Source: Sutterella parvirubra YIT 11816 (GTDB lineage Bacteria > Pseudomonadota > Gammaproteobacteria > Burkholderiales > Burkholderiaceae_F). From it: a stretch of DNA of 10,559 bases. The notes below the pieces were generated by a model. It was given only the letters and a program-made list of their open reading frames with translations. It was not told the origin of the DNA and did no database searches. Location: positions 24,646-35,204 of the forward strand of contig NZ_JH605004.1 in assembly GCF_000250875.1 (NCBI RefSeq), read 5' to 3'. The position numbers were made by a program, and so were the translations under genes. Within the stretch, counting starts at the first letter, position 1, and each line of letters opens with the position of its first letter. Below, piece by piece: positions 1 through 6,009 of this stretch.

Positions 1-609
1 GACGGGCGCTCGCAGTGGATCACGGGCCCGGCCGCGCGCGAAGACGGCCACCGCTATCGGAGCTGGTCGGGCGCGGTGCTGACCGGGATCGGCACGGTTC
101 TGGCGGACGACCCGCAGATGAACGTGCGTCTGCCCGACCGGCCCGTGGAGACCACCCGGCAGCCCCTTCGCGTCGTCGTCGACGGACGGATGAAGACGCC
201 TCCCTCGGCGAAGATCCTTCACACGCCGGGCGGCGCCGTCTGGATCGTCACGGCGAAGGACGACGAGGGCAAGCGCGCGGCGCTCGAAGCCGCCGGCGCC
301 AAAGTCGTCGTCCTGCCCGACCCGAACAATCCCGAACACGTCGACCTCGCGGCGCTCATGCGCATGTTGGGCGGGGCGGAAGTGAACGAAGTCCACGTCG
401 AAGCGGGGGCCGGTTTGAACGGCGCGCTCCTCGACGCGGGGCTCGTCGACGAACTCATCATCTATCAGGCGCCATGCTTCTTCGGGGAGGGCCTCCCCGT
501 CGCGGCGGTGGCGCGCCCCGAATCCCCCGGCGCGGCGCCGCGCTGGAAGACCGTGAGCGCGGACGTGCTCGCGGGCGGGGACATCCGAATCATCTGTAGG
601 AGAAACTGA
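1..609 (+). CDS. ribD: RibD C-terminal reductase domain, 5'-truncated by the window edge
   Basis: This is the reductase half of the bifunctional riboflavin enzyme RibD, which reduces the ribosylamino-pyrimidinone to the ribitylamino form with NADPH in the cytoplasm. The reading frame is open from base 1, with no start in the window, and 202 residues are visible. Family motifs seen are 'SQWITGPAAREDGHRYR' near the left edge, 'LTGIGTVLADDPQMNVR', 'QPLRVVVDGRMKTPPSAKI' and, near the end, 'VHVEAGAGLNGALLDAGLVDEL'. These are typical of the RibD_C/DHFR-like fold. The zinc deaminase domain, usually about 150 residues at the N-terminus, must lie to the left of the window. The stop is 4 nt before ribE, so the two genes are very probably co-transcribed and coupled. 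A stand-alone reductase cannot be excluded without upstream sequence. Confidence 0.93.
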   Translation, partial: DGRSQWITGPAAREDGHRYRSWSGAVLTGIGTVLADDPQMNVRLPDRPVETTRQPLRVVVDGRMKTPPSAKILHTPGGAVWIVTAKDDEGKRAALEAAGAKVVVLPDPNNPEHVDLAALMRMLGGAEVNEVHVEAGAGLNGALLDAGLVDELIIYQAPCFFGEGLPVAAVARPESPGAAPRWKTVSADVLAGGDIRIICRRN

Positions 610-613
610 CGCC

Positions 614-1231
614 ATGTTTACCGGCATCATTCAAGCGGTCGGCAAAGTCCGCGAACCCGAACCCCTCGGCAACGGCGTGCGCCTCACGATCGTCGCCCCC
701 GACCTGGGGCTGGAAGACGTGAAGGTGGGCGACTCGATCGCCGTCAACGGCGCCTGCATGACGGTCGTCGAGAAGACCGACAAGGAATTCAAGATCGACG
801 TCTCGGCCGAGAGTCTCTCGAAGACGACGGGCCTCGACACGTTCGGCGAAGTGAACCTTGAAAAGGCGATGCGTTTGGGCGACCGCGTCGACGGCCACCT
901 CGTTTCCGGCCACGTCGACGGCGTGGGCCAGGTCGAATCGATGGAGCAGATCGCGGAATCCTGGAAGCTCGTCATCCGCGCCCCGAGGAAGCTCTCTCCG
1001 TATCTCGCCTACAAGGGGTCGATCACGGTGAACGGCGTCTCGCTCACGATCAACTCGGTCGAAGACACCGCTTTGGACACCTTGGTTTCGATCAACCTCA
1101 TCCCGCACACGGTCGAGGTGACGACCTTGAAGAACCTCAAGGCCCAGAGCTACGTCAACCTTGAAATCGACCTCATCGCCCGCTACTGCGAGCGCATGAT
1201 GAGCCTCAAGGACGAAGACTCGCTCTTCTGA
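614..1231 (+). CDS. ribE: Riboflavin synthase, alpha chain
   Basis: The enzyme converts two 6,7-dimethyl-8-ribityllumazine molecules to riboflavin and the pyrimidinedione that RibH reuses. It has 205 residues, the usual length. The protein opens with the hallmark '[10 protein letters not shown]' and contains two lumazine-binding barrels, roughly 1-97 and 98-195. The first has '[13 protein letters not shown]' (Cys48) and the second '[16 protein letters not shown]' (Ser143, matching the family's catalytic Ser). '[12 protein letters not shown]' joins the barrels, and '[13 protein letters not shown]' carries the conserved Asp near residue 186. The start is set by AGGAGA at 598-603, ten bases before the ATG, within the 3' end of ribD. 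A GC-rich stem-loop follows the stop, so transcription may be reduced before ribH. Some annotations call this gene ribC. Confidence 0.97.
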   Translation: MFTGIIQAVGKVREPEPLGNGVRLTIVAPDLGLEDVKVGDSIAVNGACMTVVEKTDKEFKIDVSAESLSKTTGLDTFGEVNLEKAMRLGDRVDGHLVSGHVDGVGQVESMEQIAESWKLVIRAPRKLSPYLAYKGSITVNGVSLTINSVEDTALDTLVSINLIPHTVEVTTLKNLKAQSYVNLEIDLIARYCERMMSLKDEDSLF

Positions 1232-1233
1232 GG

Positions 1234-1263
1234 CTGAAGGCGCCCCACGGGGCGCCGTTTCAG
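1234..1263 (+). terminator. Terminator-like hairpin after ribE
   Basis: GGCGCCCC (1239-1246) pairs with GGGGCGCC (1249-1256), and the flanks CTGAA (1234-1238) and TTCAG (1259-1263) can extend the stem past a 2-base bulge. The U-run is only three bases (1258-1260), so this is at best a weak or partial intrinsic terminator between ribE and ribH. It could also be an RNA-stability structure. Confidence 0.45.
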
Positions 1264-1288
1264 CGGGCAAAGCGCCCCGCAAACGCGC

Positions 1289-1294
1289 TAAAAT
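1289..1294 (+). promoter_or_regulatory. Possible -10 box upstream of ribH
   Basis: TAAAAT lies just after the ribE hairpin and about 95 bases before the ribH start, in an otherwise very GC-rich gap. It is one base off the TATAAT consensus, but I see no convincing -35 at 16-18 bp (GGCAAA or similar only). This is a weak candidate for separate initiation of ribH-nusB. Confidence 0.22.
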
Positions 1295-1333
1295 GGAGAG
1301 TCCGATGGGGCGGGATGCCTTGTCGGACTTTTC
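1295..1333 (+). promoter_or_regulatory. Stem-loop in the ribH leader
   Basis: AGTCCGA (1299-1305) and TCGGACT (1323-1329) are a perfect 7-bp inverted repeat with a 17-nt loop. With G-U pairs it extends to GGAGAGTCCGA / TCGGACTTTTC (1295-1305 / 1323-1333). It ends in TTTT (1329-1332). A second possible stem, GCCCGG (1347-1352) with CCGGGC (1368-1373), lies between it and the ribH ribosome-binding site. It could be an attenuator or a leader structure. The sequence does not carry a full FMN riboswitch. Confidence 0.35.
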
Positions 1334-1389
1334 AATTGAATTCCTCGCCCGGAGCGCCGGTTCGCGCCCGGGCACCTCAGGAGACATCC

Positions 1390-1878
1390 ATGGCTGTTGA
1401 CATTGTTCCCACCTCGTTGGACGGCACCGATCTGCGCATCGGCATCGTGGTGGCCCGCTTTAACGAATACGCCGGCCGCGGTGAGTTCGAAGCCTGCATG
1501 GACGAACTCCGCAAGCTGGGCGTGCAGGATGAGGACGTCACGAAGGTGAGCGTCCCGGGCGCCCTGGAAATCCCGTTCGCGCTCCAGAAGCTCGCGGGCA
1601 CCGACGAATACGACGCCCTCATTGCCTTGGGCGCCGTCATCCGCGGCGAAACGTACCACTTCGAACTCGTCTCGAACGAGTCCGGCGCCGGCATCACGCG
1701 CATCGCGCTCGACTACGGCATCCCGATCGCCAACGGCGTGCTCACGACCGAAAACGACGAACAGGCTCAGGAACGCCTCGACATGAAGGGCCGCGACTGC
1801 GCCCGCTGCGCCGTCGAAATGGCGAATCTCGCGAAGGAATTCGTCCAGGTCGACGACTTTGACGGCGACGAGGAGTAA
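1390..1878 (+). CDS. ribH: 6,7-dimethyl-8-ribityllumazine synthase
   Basis: RibH condenses the ribitylamino-pyrimidinedione with 3,4-dihydroxy-2-butanone 4-phosphate to form the substrate of RibE. Members usually assemble as pentamers or 60-subunit shells. It has 162 residues, the usual length. Motifs seen are '[10 protein letters not shown]' (Phe24 in the pyrimidine site), '[12 protein letters not shown]', '[18 protein letters not shown]' with the catalytic His90, '[18 protein letters not shown]' with Arg129, and '[15 protein letters not shown]' with a phosphate-side Lys133. I chose the ATG at 1390 because AGGAG (1379-1383) sits six bases upstream. An in-frame ATG at 1315 would add 25 residues with no homology-like pattern and would cut into the leader hairpin. 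The nusB start follows two bases after the stop, indicating translational coupling. Confidence 0.97.
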   Translation: MAVDIVPTSLDGTDLRIGIVVARFNEYAGRGEFEACMDELRKLGVQDEDVTKVSVPGALEIPFALQKLAGTDEYDALIALGAVIRGETYHFELVSNESGAGITRIALDYGIPIANGVLTTENDEQAQERLDMKGRDCARCAVEMANLAKEFVQVDDFDGDEE

Positions 1879-1880
1879 GC

Positions 1881-2390
1881 ATGACGGAGAAGGTTCATCC
1901 GACCCGCCGCCAGCGTTCGCCCCGTCATCTCGCGCGCATCTTCGTGCTCCTCGGGCTCTACCAGTGGCTCGCGGACAAGACGCTCACGGCCCTGCAGATC
2001 GAAGAGCACCTGGGCGGCCTCATTCACGACGAGGGCGAACAGCTCGAAGGCTGCGACATCCTGCCTTCGGACTTCGAGCACTGCGACCGCGAGCTCTTCC
2101 GTGAACTCCTCACGGGGATCCTCGCGCAGGCCGACGTGGTCGAAGGGACCTTCGCGCCCTTCGTGGACCGTGACCTGAAGCGTGTCTCGCTCGTGGAGCA
2201 TGCCGTGCTCTACGTCGGGAGCTACGAGCTTCTGCGCTGCCCGCAGACGCCCTGGCGCGTCGTTCTCAACGAAAGCGTCGAGCTCGCGAAGGAATTCGGG
2301 AGCGGCTACCGCTTCACGAACGCCGTTCTGGAGCGCGTCGCGCGCGAAGTCAGGAAGGACGAAGTCGGCGCCGAAACGCCCGCGTCCTGA
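1881..2390 (+). CDS. nusB: Transcription antitermination factor NusB
   Basis: NusB binds boxA RNA with NusE (S10) and supports antitermination on rRNA operons. It has 169 residues and is all-helical. Family features seen are the basic N-terminus with 'RSPRHLARIFVLLGLYQW', the mid region 'RELFRELLTGILAQ', and the strongly conserved C-terminal block 'VEHAVLYVGSYELLRCPQTP' then 'RVVLNESVELAKEFGSGYRF'. It follows ribH after two bases with AGGAG at 1871-1875, the common ribH-nusB pairing. A strong hairpin plus T-run begins about 40 bases after the stop. The N-terminus is a little longer than in E. coli NusB (139 residues), and the region between the first two helices also looks extended, at about residues 45-65. 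Confidence 0.95.
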   Translation: MTEKVHPTRRQRSPRHLARIFVLLGLYQWLADKTLTALQIEEHLGGLIHDEGEQLEGCDILPSDFEHCDRELFRELLTGILAQADVVEGTFAPFVDRDLKRVSLVEHAVLYVGSYELLRCPQTPWRVVLNESVELAKEFGSGYRFTNAVLERVAREVRKDEVGAETPAS

Positions 2391-2432
2391 CGTCCGTCGG
2401 GACGGGACGCACGCCCGCCGAACGTTTTGAAG

Positions 2433-2467
2433 AAAGGCCGTCCGAAGACCGGGCGGCCTTTTGTTTG
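2433..2467 (+). terminator. Intrinsic terminator between nusB and thiL
   Basis: AAAGGCCGTCC (2433-2443) pairs with GGGCGGCCTTT (2451-2461) around a 7-base loop, with one G-U pair, followed by TTTTGTTT. It is one of the best-formed terminators in the window. It ends almost exactly where the thiL Shine-Dalgarno begins (GGAAGGAGG, around 2467-2474), leaving no room for a promoter downstream. It therefore either attenuates thiL-pgpA-pncC or is read through. Confidence 0.8.
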
Positions 2468-2486
2468 GAAGGAGGCTTGGGGGATC

Positions 2487-3488
2487 ATGACCCAACGCGG
2501 TGAATTTCAGATCATCGAACAGTTCTTCACGCATGCGCCCTTCGGCGCGTGGACGAGCCAGGGTCCGGGGGACGACTGCGCGCTGATCGACATCGGCGGC
2601 CGCCGCATCGCGGTGACCTGCGACATGGCGGCCTTGGGGACGCACTTTCTCCCCGACGCCGACCCCGAGGACGTGGGGTACAAGGCGTTGGCGGTGAATT
2701 TGTCCGACCTCGCCGCCGCGGGGGCGGTCCCCCGCGCGTTCTTTCTTTCCATCGGGCTCCCCCGCCGCGACGACGGGTGGCTCGCCGACTTCTCCCGCGG
2801 GATGATGGCCCTGGCGCAGAGCACGGGCTGCGCACTCCTTGGAGGCGACACGACGCGAACCCCTGAAGTCGCCGACGGGCGGCATTCCCCCGCCGTCATC
2901 AGCATCACGGCGATGGGGGACCTCCCCGAAGGGAAGGGCCTCACCCGCGCGGGCGCGAAGCCGGGCGACGACGTTTGGGTCTCGGGCACGGTGGGGGACG
3001 CCTACGCGGCGCTCCGCTGCCGCCAGGGGCACTGGGACGCGATGCCCGACGCCCTCCCGCAGCTCTACGCCCGCATGGACCGCCCGGTGCCGAGGTTGGC
3101 CCTCGGCCAGGCGCTCCTTGACGTCGCGACGGCCGCGGCGGACGTCTCCGACGGGCTCCTCGCCGACCTCGGGCACATCCTCGACCGCTCGGGGGTTTCC
3201 GCCGAAATCGATTTCGACCTCGTGCCCCGCTCGACCGCGTTGCGGTCGATGACGCCCTTGCGCCAACGCGAAGCGGCGCTCTCCGGGGGCGACGACTACG
3301 AATTGGTCTTCACGGCACCGGCCGAACTTGCCGACCGCGTGCGCGCGATCGGCGTCGCAACGAACACCCTCGTCACCCGGATCGGCCGCATTGAAAAGCG
3401 CACCTCGACCGCGCTCGTCGTCCGCTCGGGCGAAGGGCTTCTTCCCATCACCGCGGGGTTCGACCACTTCGCGGCGGAGGAAGCCTGA
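2487..3488 (+). CDS. thiL: Thiamine-monophosphate kinase
   Basis: ThiL phosphorylates thiamine monophosphate to the active cofactor thiamine diphosphate using ATP. It has 333 residues, a normal length for the PurM-like (AIRS/GARS) fold. The metal- and nucleotide-binding aspartates are present: 'GPGDDCA' (Asp29/30), 'VTCDM' (Asp46), 'AVNLSDLAAAGA' (Asp74), 'LLGGDTTR' (Asp121), 'ADVSDGLLADLGHI' (Asp219, Asp222) and 'LSGGDDYELVFT' (Asp269/270). Two oddities stand out. The usual 'D-T-x-x-x-G-x-HF' strand reads 'DMAALGTHF', and about ten extra residues (roughly 126-135) follow 'GGDTTR' before the next strand. I chose the ATG at 2487 after GGAAGGAGG. An in-frame ATG at 2427 would translate through the terminator stem. 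The stop overlaps the pgpA start by one base (TGATG). Confidence 0.96.
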   Translation: MTQRGEFQIIEQFFTHAPFGAWTSQGPGDDCALIDIGGRRIAVTCDMAALGTHFLPDADPEDVGYKALAVNLSDLAAAGAVPRAFFLSIGLPRRDDGWLADFSRGMMALAQSTGCALLGGDTTRTPEVADGRHSPAVISITAMGDLPEGKGLTRAGAKPGDDVWVSGTVGDAYAALRCRQGHWDAMPDALPQLYARMDRPVPRLALGQALLDVATAAADVSDGLLADLGHILDRSGVSAEIDFDLVPRSTALRSMTPLRQREAALSGGDDYELVFTAPAELADRVRAIGVATNTLVTRIGRIEKRTSTALVVRSGEGLLPITAGFDHFAAEEA

Positions 3489-4030
3489 TGGCGGCGGATC
3501 TCAAAGCCAAATACGGGGCGGCGTCCCCCACGCGGAAGCATCCCTTCACGCTCAGATTCTGCTGGTCCTCGCCCGCGACGGTGCTCGCCACCTTCGGGGG
3601 CGCGGGCGCGATGCGCCCGGGCCCGGGGACCTGGGGGACGCTGGCCGGGGCGGTCGTCTTCGCGGTTTTCGCTTCCGTCGTCCCGACCTGGGGTTGGGTG
3701 GCGCTCGCCGTCCTTTTCTGCGTCTTGGGAGCGTTCGCCGCCGACGCGGTGGCCGCCAAAACCGGGATTGAGGACCACGGCGGCGTCGTCATCGACGAGG
3801 TGGTCGCCGTCTGGCTCGTCTGCGCGTTCGTGCCCGCCGGGTGGCCGTGGTGGGCCGCGGCCTTTGCGGCCTTCCGCGTCTTCGACATCCTGAAGTTCTG
3901 GCCCGTCTCCTGGTTGGACCGTCACATGAAGAACGGCTGGGGCGTCATGATCGACGACCTCTTTGCGGCGCTTTATGCTTGGCTCACGATCCGCATCGCG
4001 GCGGCGCTTTTGGGCTTCTGGCCCGTCTGA
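3488..4030 (+). CDS. pgpA: Phosphatidylglycerophosphatase A
   Basis: PgpA dephosphorylates phosphatidylglycerol phosphate in the inner membrane, the last step to phosphatidylglycerol. It has 180 residues. Family blocks appear in order: 'GAGAMRPGPGTWGTLAG' (38-54), 'DHGGVVIDEVVAVWL' (96-110, with the acidic active-site residues), 'FRVFDILKFWPVSWLDR' (129-145) and 'GWGVMIDDLFAALY' (150-163). Hydrophobic stretches around 50-85, 103-128 and 155-177 would form the membrane segments. The start shares one base with the thiL stop and has GGAGG at 3476-3480, so it is probably translated by coupling. The pgpA-thiL pairing is common in proteobacteria. Confidence 0.95.
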   Translation: MAADLKAKYGAASPTRKHPFTLRFCWSSPATVLATFGGAGAMRPGPGTWGTLAGAVVFAVFASVVPTWGWVALAVLFCVLGAFAADAVAAKTGIEDHGGVVIDEVVAVWLVCAFVPAGWPWWAAAFAAFRVFDILKFWPVSWLDRHMKNGWGVMIDDLFAALYAWLTIRIAAALLGFWPV

Positions 4031-4095
4031 CGACGAAGGCTCCGGAAAGACCACACACGACCACGCACACGAAAGAAAGGACCCGAGGGAGGACC

Positions 4096-4638
4096 ATGGA
4101 CGAACTGAGACACCAGACGGCATTGGCGGCGGCGCTCGCCGGCGAAACGGCGCGCGAGCGCGGGCACGTCTTCGCGACGGCGGAGAGCTGCACGGGAGGC
4201 CTCGTCGCGGCGTCCTTGACCGACGTCGCGGGCTCCTCCGCGTGGTTCGACCGCGGGTTCGTGACGTACGCGACCGTCTCGAAGACGGAGCTTTTGGACG
4301 TTGATCCGGACGAGATCGAACGCGAAGGCGTCGTGAGCGAAGCGGTCGCCCGCGCGATGGCGCGGGGTGCGCTGGCGAAAAGCAGGGCGACCCTCTCCGT
4401 GGCGCTCACCGGCGTCGCCGGTCCCACGGGCGGCACGCCCGAGACGCCCGTCGGCACGGTCTGGATCGGTTGGGGTGAGAAGACTCCCGAAGGGGAGATC
4501 GTCACCGCGGCGCGACGGATTCTCGTGACAGGGAGCCGCGACGCGGTGCGTTGGGGCGCGGCCCGTACGGCGCTCCAGGGGCTGATCGCCATGATGGGCG
4601 GGGTCAACCCCGCCACCATGCCCTGCGAATTCGACTAA
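4096..4638 (+). CDS. pncC: Nicotinamide-nucleotide amidase (CinA C-terminal domain family)
   Basis: PncC deamidates nicotinamide mononucleotide to nicotinate mononucleotide, recycling the NMN made by NAD-dependent DNA ligase. It has 180 residues, matching the stand-alone CinA C-terminal domain with no N-terminal MoCF-like domain. The active site is visible: 'FATAESCTGGLVAAS' with nucleophile Ser31, 'GFVTYATVSKTELL' with Tyr58 and Lys63, then 'GVVSEAVARAMA' and 'SVALTGVAGPTGGT...PVGTV'. The ATG at 4096 has a strong GAGGGAGG just upstream (4085-4092). The open frame continues further upstream into pgpA, but the family N-terminus fits this start. The 65-bp gap after pgpA shows no hairpin or promoter, so it is probably in the same transcript. 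Older annotations call it cinA. Confidence 0.95.
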   Translation: MDELRHQTALAAALAGETARERGHVFATAESCTGGLVAASLTDVAGSSAWFDRGFVTYATVSKTELLDVDPDEIEREGVVSEAVARAMARGALAKSRATLSVALTGVAGPTGGTPETPVGTVWIGWGEKTPEGEIVTAARRILVTGSRDAVRWGAARTALQGLIAMMGGVNPATMPCEFD

Positions 4639-4650
4639 ATTCGACCTTAC

Positions 4651-4671
4651 GCGTCCCCGTGTCGGGGACGC
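4651..4671. repeat. Perfect inverted repeat between pncC and the CNNM gene
   Basis: GCGTCCCC (4651-4658) and GGGGACGC (4664-4671) form a perfect 8-bp stem with a 5-base loop. No T-run follows on either strand, so it does not look like an intrinsic terminator. It may be an mRNA-processing or stability element, or an operator. It lies 24 bases before the next start codon. Confidence 0.5.
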
Positions 4672-4695
4672 CCTCACGAGACTCCGGGAAGATCT

Positions 4696-6009
4696 ATGTC
4701 GGGTTGGTTCGACGTCCTCATCCTTTTTCTGCTGATCGGGCTGAACGGTTGGTTCGCGCTCTCCGAGATCGCGCTTGTCACGAGCCGCCGCGTGCGTCTG
4801 CAGGTCCTTGAAGACGACGCCGCACCGGGCGCGGCGCGCGCCAAGGAGCTGAACGCCGACCCCACGCGCGCGCTCTCGACGATTCAGGTCGGGATCACCT
4901 CGATCGGGATCCTCTCGGGGATCGTGGGCGAGTCGGCGCTCGCGCGCCCCGTGGCGGATTGGCTGGTGTCGCTCGGCATGAACGCCGAGACGGCCTCTGG
5001 GGTCGGGATCGTGCTCGTCGTCGTGCTGGTCACGTACTTCTCGATCGTCCTGGGGGAACTGGTCCCGAAGCGCATCGGCCAGCTGGCGCCCGAGAAGATC
5101 GCCTGCCGCGTCGCCGGTCCCATCCACATGCTGAGCGTCGTCGCGGCGCCCTTCGTACACCTTCTCTCCGTCTCGACCGCGCGGGTGCTCCGCGCGATCG
5201 GCGTGCGTGAGGGTGAGGAAGCGGGCGTCACCGAAGAGGAAATCCACGCGATGATCGACGAGGGCGAGGAGAGCGGCGTCATCGAGACGGCCGAGCGCGA
5301 CATGGTGCGGAACGTCTTCCGCTTGGACGACCGCCAGGTGGGGAGCCTCATGATCCCGCGCGCCGACATCGAGTGGATCGACCTCGAAGACCCGGTCGAG
5401 ACCAACATCGAGAAGATCCGCACGTCGGCCCGCTCGCGGCTCCCCGTCTGCGAAGGGTCCTTGGACAACGTGAAGGGCTTCTGCTCGACGAGGACGCTTC
5501 TGCAGCAGATCATCGACCACGGGCGCGCGGACTTCGCGCAGAGCCTCGCCCCCATCAGCTACGTGCCGGAATCGATCACCGGGATGGAGCTCCTCGAACA
5601 CTTCCGCCGCACCGACATGCCGATGGCCCTGGTGGTGGACGAATACGGCGAGGTGCAGGGGCTGGTGACGCCCCGCGACGTCCTGGAAGCGATTGCGGGC
5701 GAATTCAAGCCGGAAGAACCGGGCGACGCCTGGGTGAGCCGCCGCGAGGACGGTTCCTGGCTGTTAGACGGGGTGATCCCCGTCCCCGAATTGAAGGACG
5801 TTCTTCACCTGAAGAGCGTCCCGGACGAAGAGCACGGCCGCTACAACACGTTGGCGGGCGTGATGATGTGGCTGCTCGGACGCGTGCCCCGCGAAGGGGA
5901 TGTGGCCGAGTGGCAGGGTTGGCGCCTCGAGATCCTCGACATGGACGGGCGCCGCGTCGACAAGGTTTTGGCGACCCGCGTGGCCGCCGGAGAGGAGACT
6001 GACGAATGA
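4696..6009 (+). CDS. CNNM/CBS/CorC_HlyC-domain membrane protein (YtfL/PaeA-like)
   Basis: This is a member of the UPF0053/CNNM family of inner-membrane proteins linked to Mg2+/Co2+ handling and, for E. coli YtfL (PaeA), to polyamine export. Its own substrate cannot be read from sequence. It has 437 residues. The layout is a CNNM (DUF21) transmembrane domain at about 1-195, with 'LLIGLNGWFALSEIALVTSR', 'STIQVGITSIGILSGIVGE' and 'IVLGELVPKRIGQLAPE'. Two CBS domains follow at about 213-272 ('MIPRADIEWIDL', 'SRLPVCEGSLDNVKGF') and 283-338 ('MPMALVVDEYGEVQGLVTPR'). A CorC_HlyC domain lies at about 350-430 ('GSWLLDGVIPVPEL', 'YNTLAGVMMWLLGRVP'). The ribosome-binding site is weak (GGGAAG at 4686-4691). 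The stop overlaps the next start as ATGA. The domain order and length resemble YtfL more than the short CorC. 'Hemolysin' names for this family are misleading. Confidence 0.9.
   Translation: MSGWFDVLILFLLIGLNGWFALSEIALVTSRRVRLQVLEDDAAPGAARAKELNADPTRALSTIQVGITSIGILSGIVGESALARPVADWLVSLGMNAETASGVGIVLVVVLVTYFSIVLGELVPKRIGQLAPEKIACRVAGPIHMLSVVAAPFVHLLSVSTARVLRAIGVREGEEAGVTEEEIHAMIDEGEESGVIETAERDMVRNVFRLDDRQVGSLMIPRADIEWIDLEDPVETNIEKIRTSARSRLPVCEGSLDNVKGFCSTRTLLQQIIDHGRADFAQSLAPISYVPESITGMELLEHFRRTDMPMALVVDEYGEVQGLVTPRDVLEAIAGEFKPEEPGDAWVSRREDGSWLLDGVIPVPELKDVLHLKSVPDEEHGRYNTLAGVMMWLLGRVPREGDVAEWQGWRLEILDMDGRRVDKVLATRVAAGEETDE

Noticed and set aside
1306..1362. FMN riboswitch (RFN element) upstream of ribH
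   Set aside because: Short matches such as GGGGCGGGATG and GAATTCC are present, but the region is too short and lacks the ordered set of conserved helices and the closing pair.
1315..1389. N-terminal extension of RibH from the ATG at 1315
   Set aside because: It adds 25 residues without family likeness and overlaps the leader stem-loop, while the ATG at 1390 has a well-spaced AGGAG.
2427..2486. N-terminal extension of ThiL from the ATG at 2427
   Set aside because: It would translate through the intrinsic terminator. The ThiL N-terminus fits the ATG at 2487.
1767..3467. 566-codon - strand open frame opposite nusB and thiL
   Set aside because: It crosses two genes with strong family motifs and is rich in Arg, Gly, Glu and Ala. 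This is a GC-rich artefact, as are the long - strand frames at 3973-5601 and 5841-7382.
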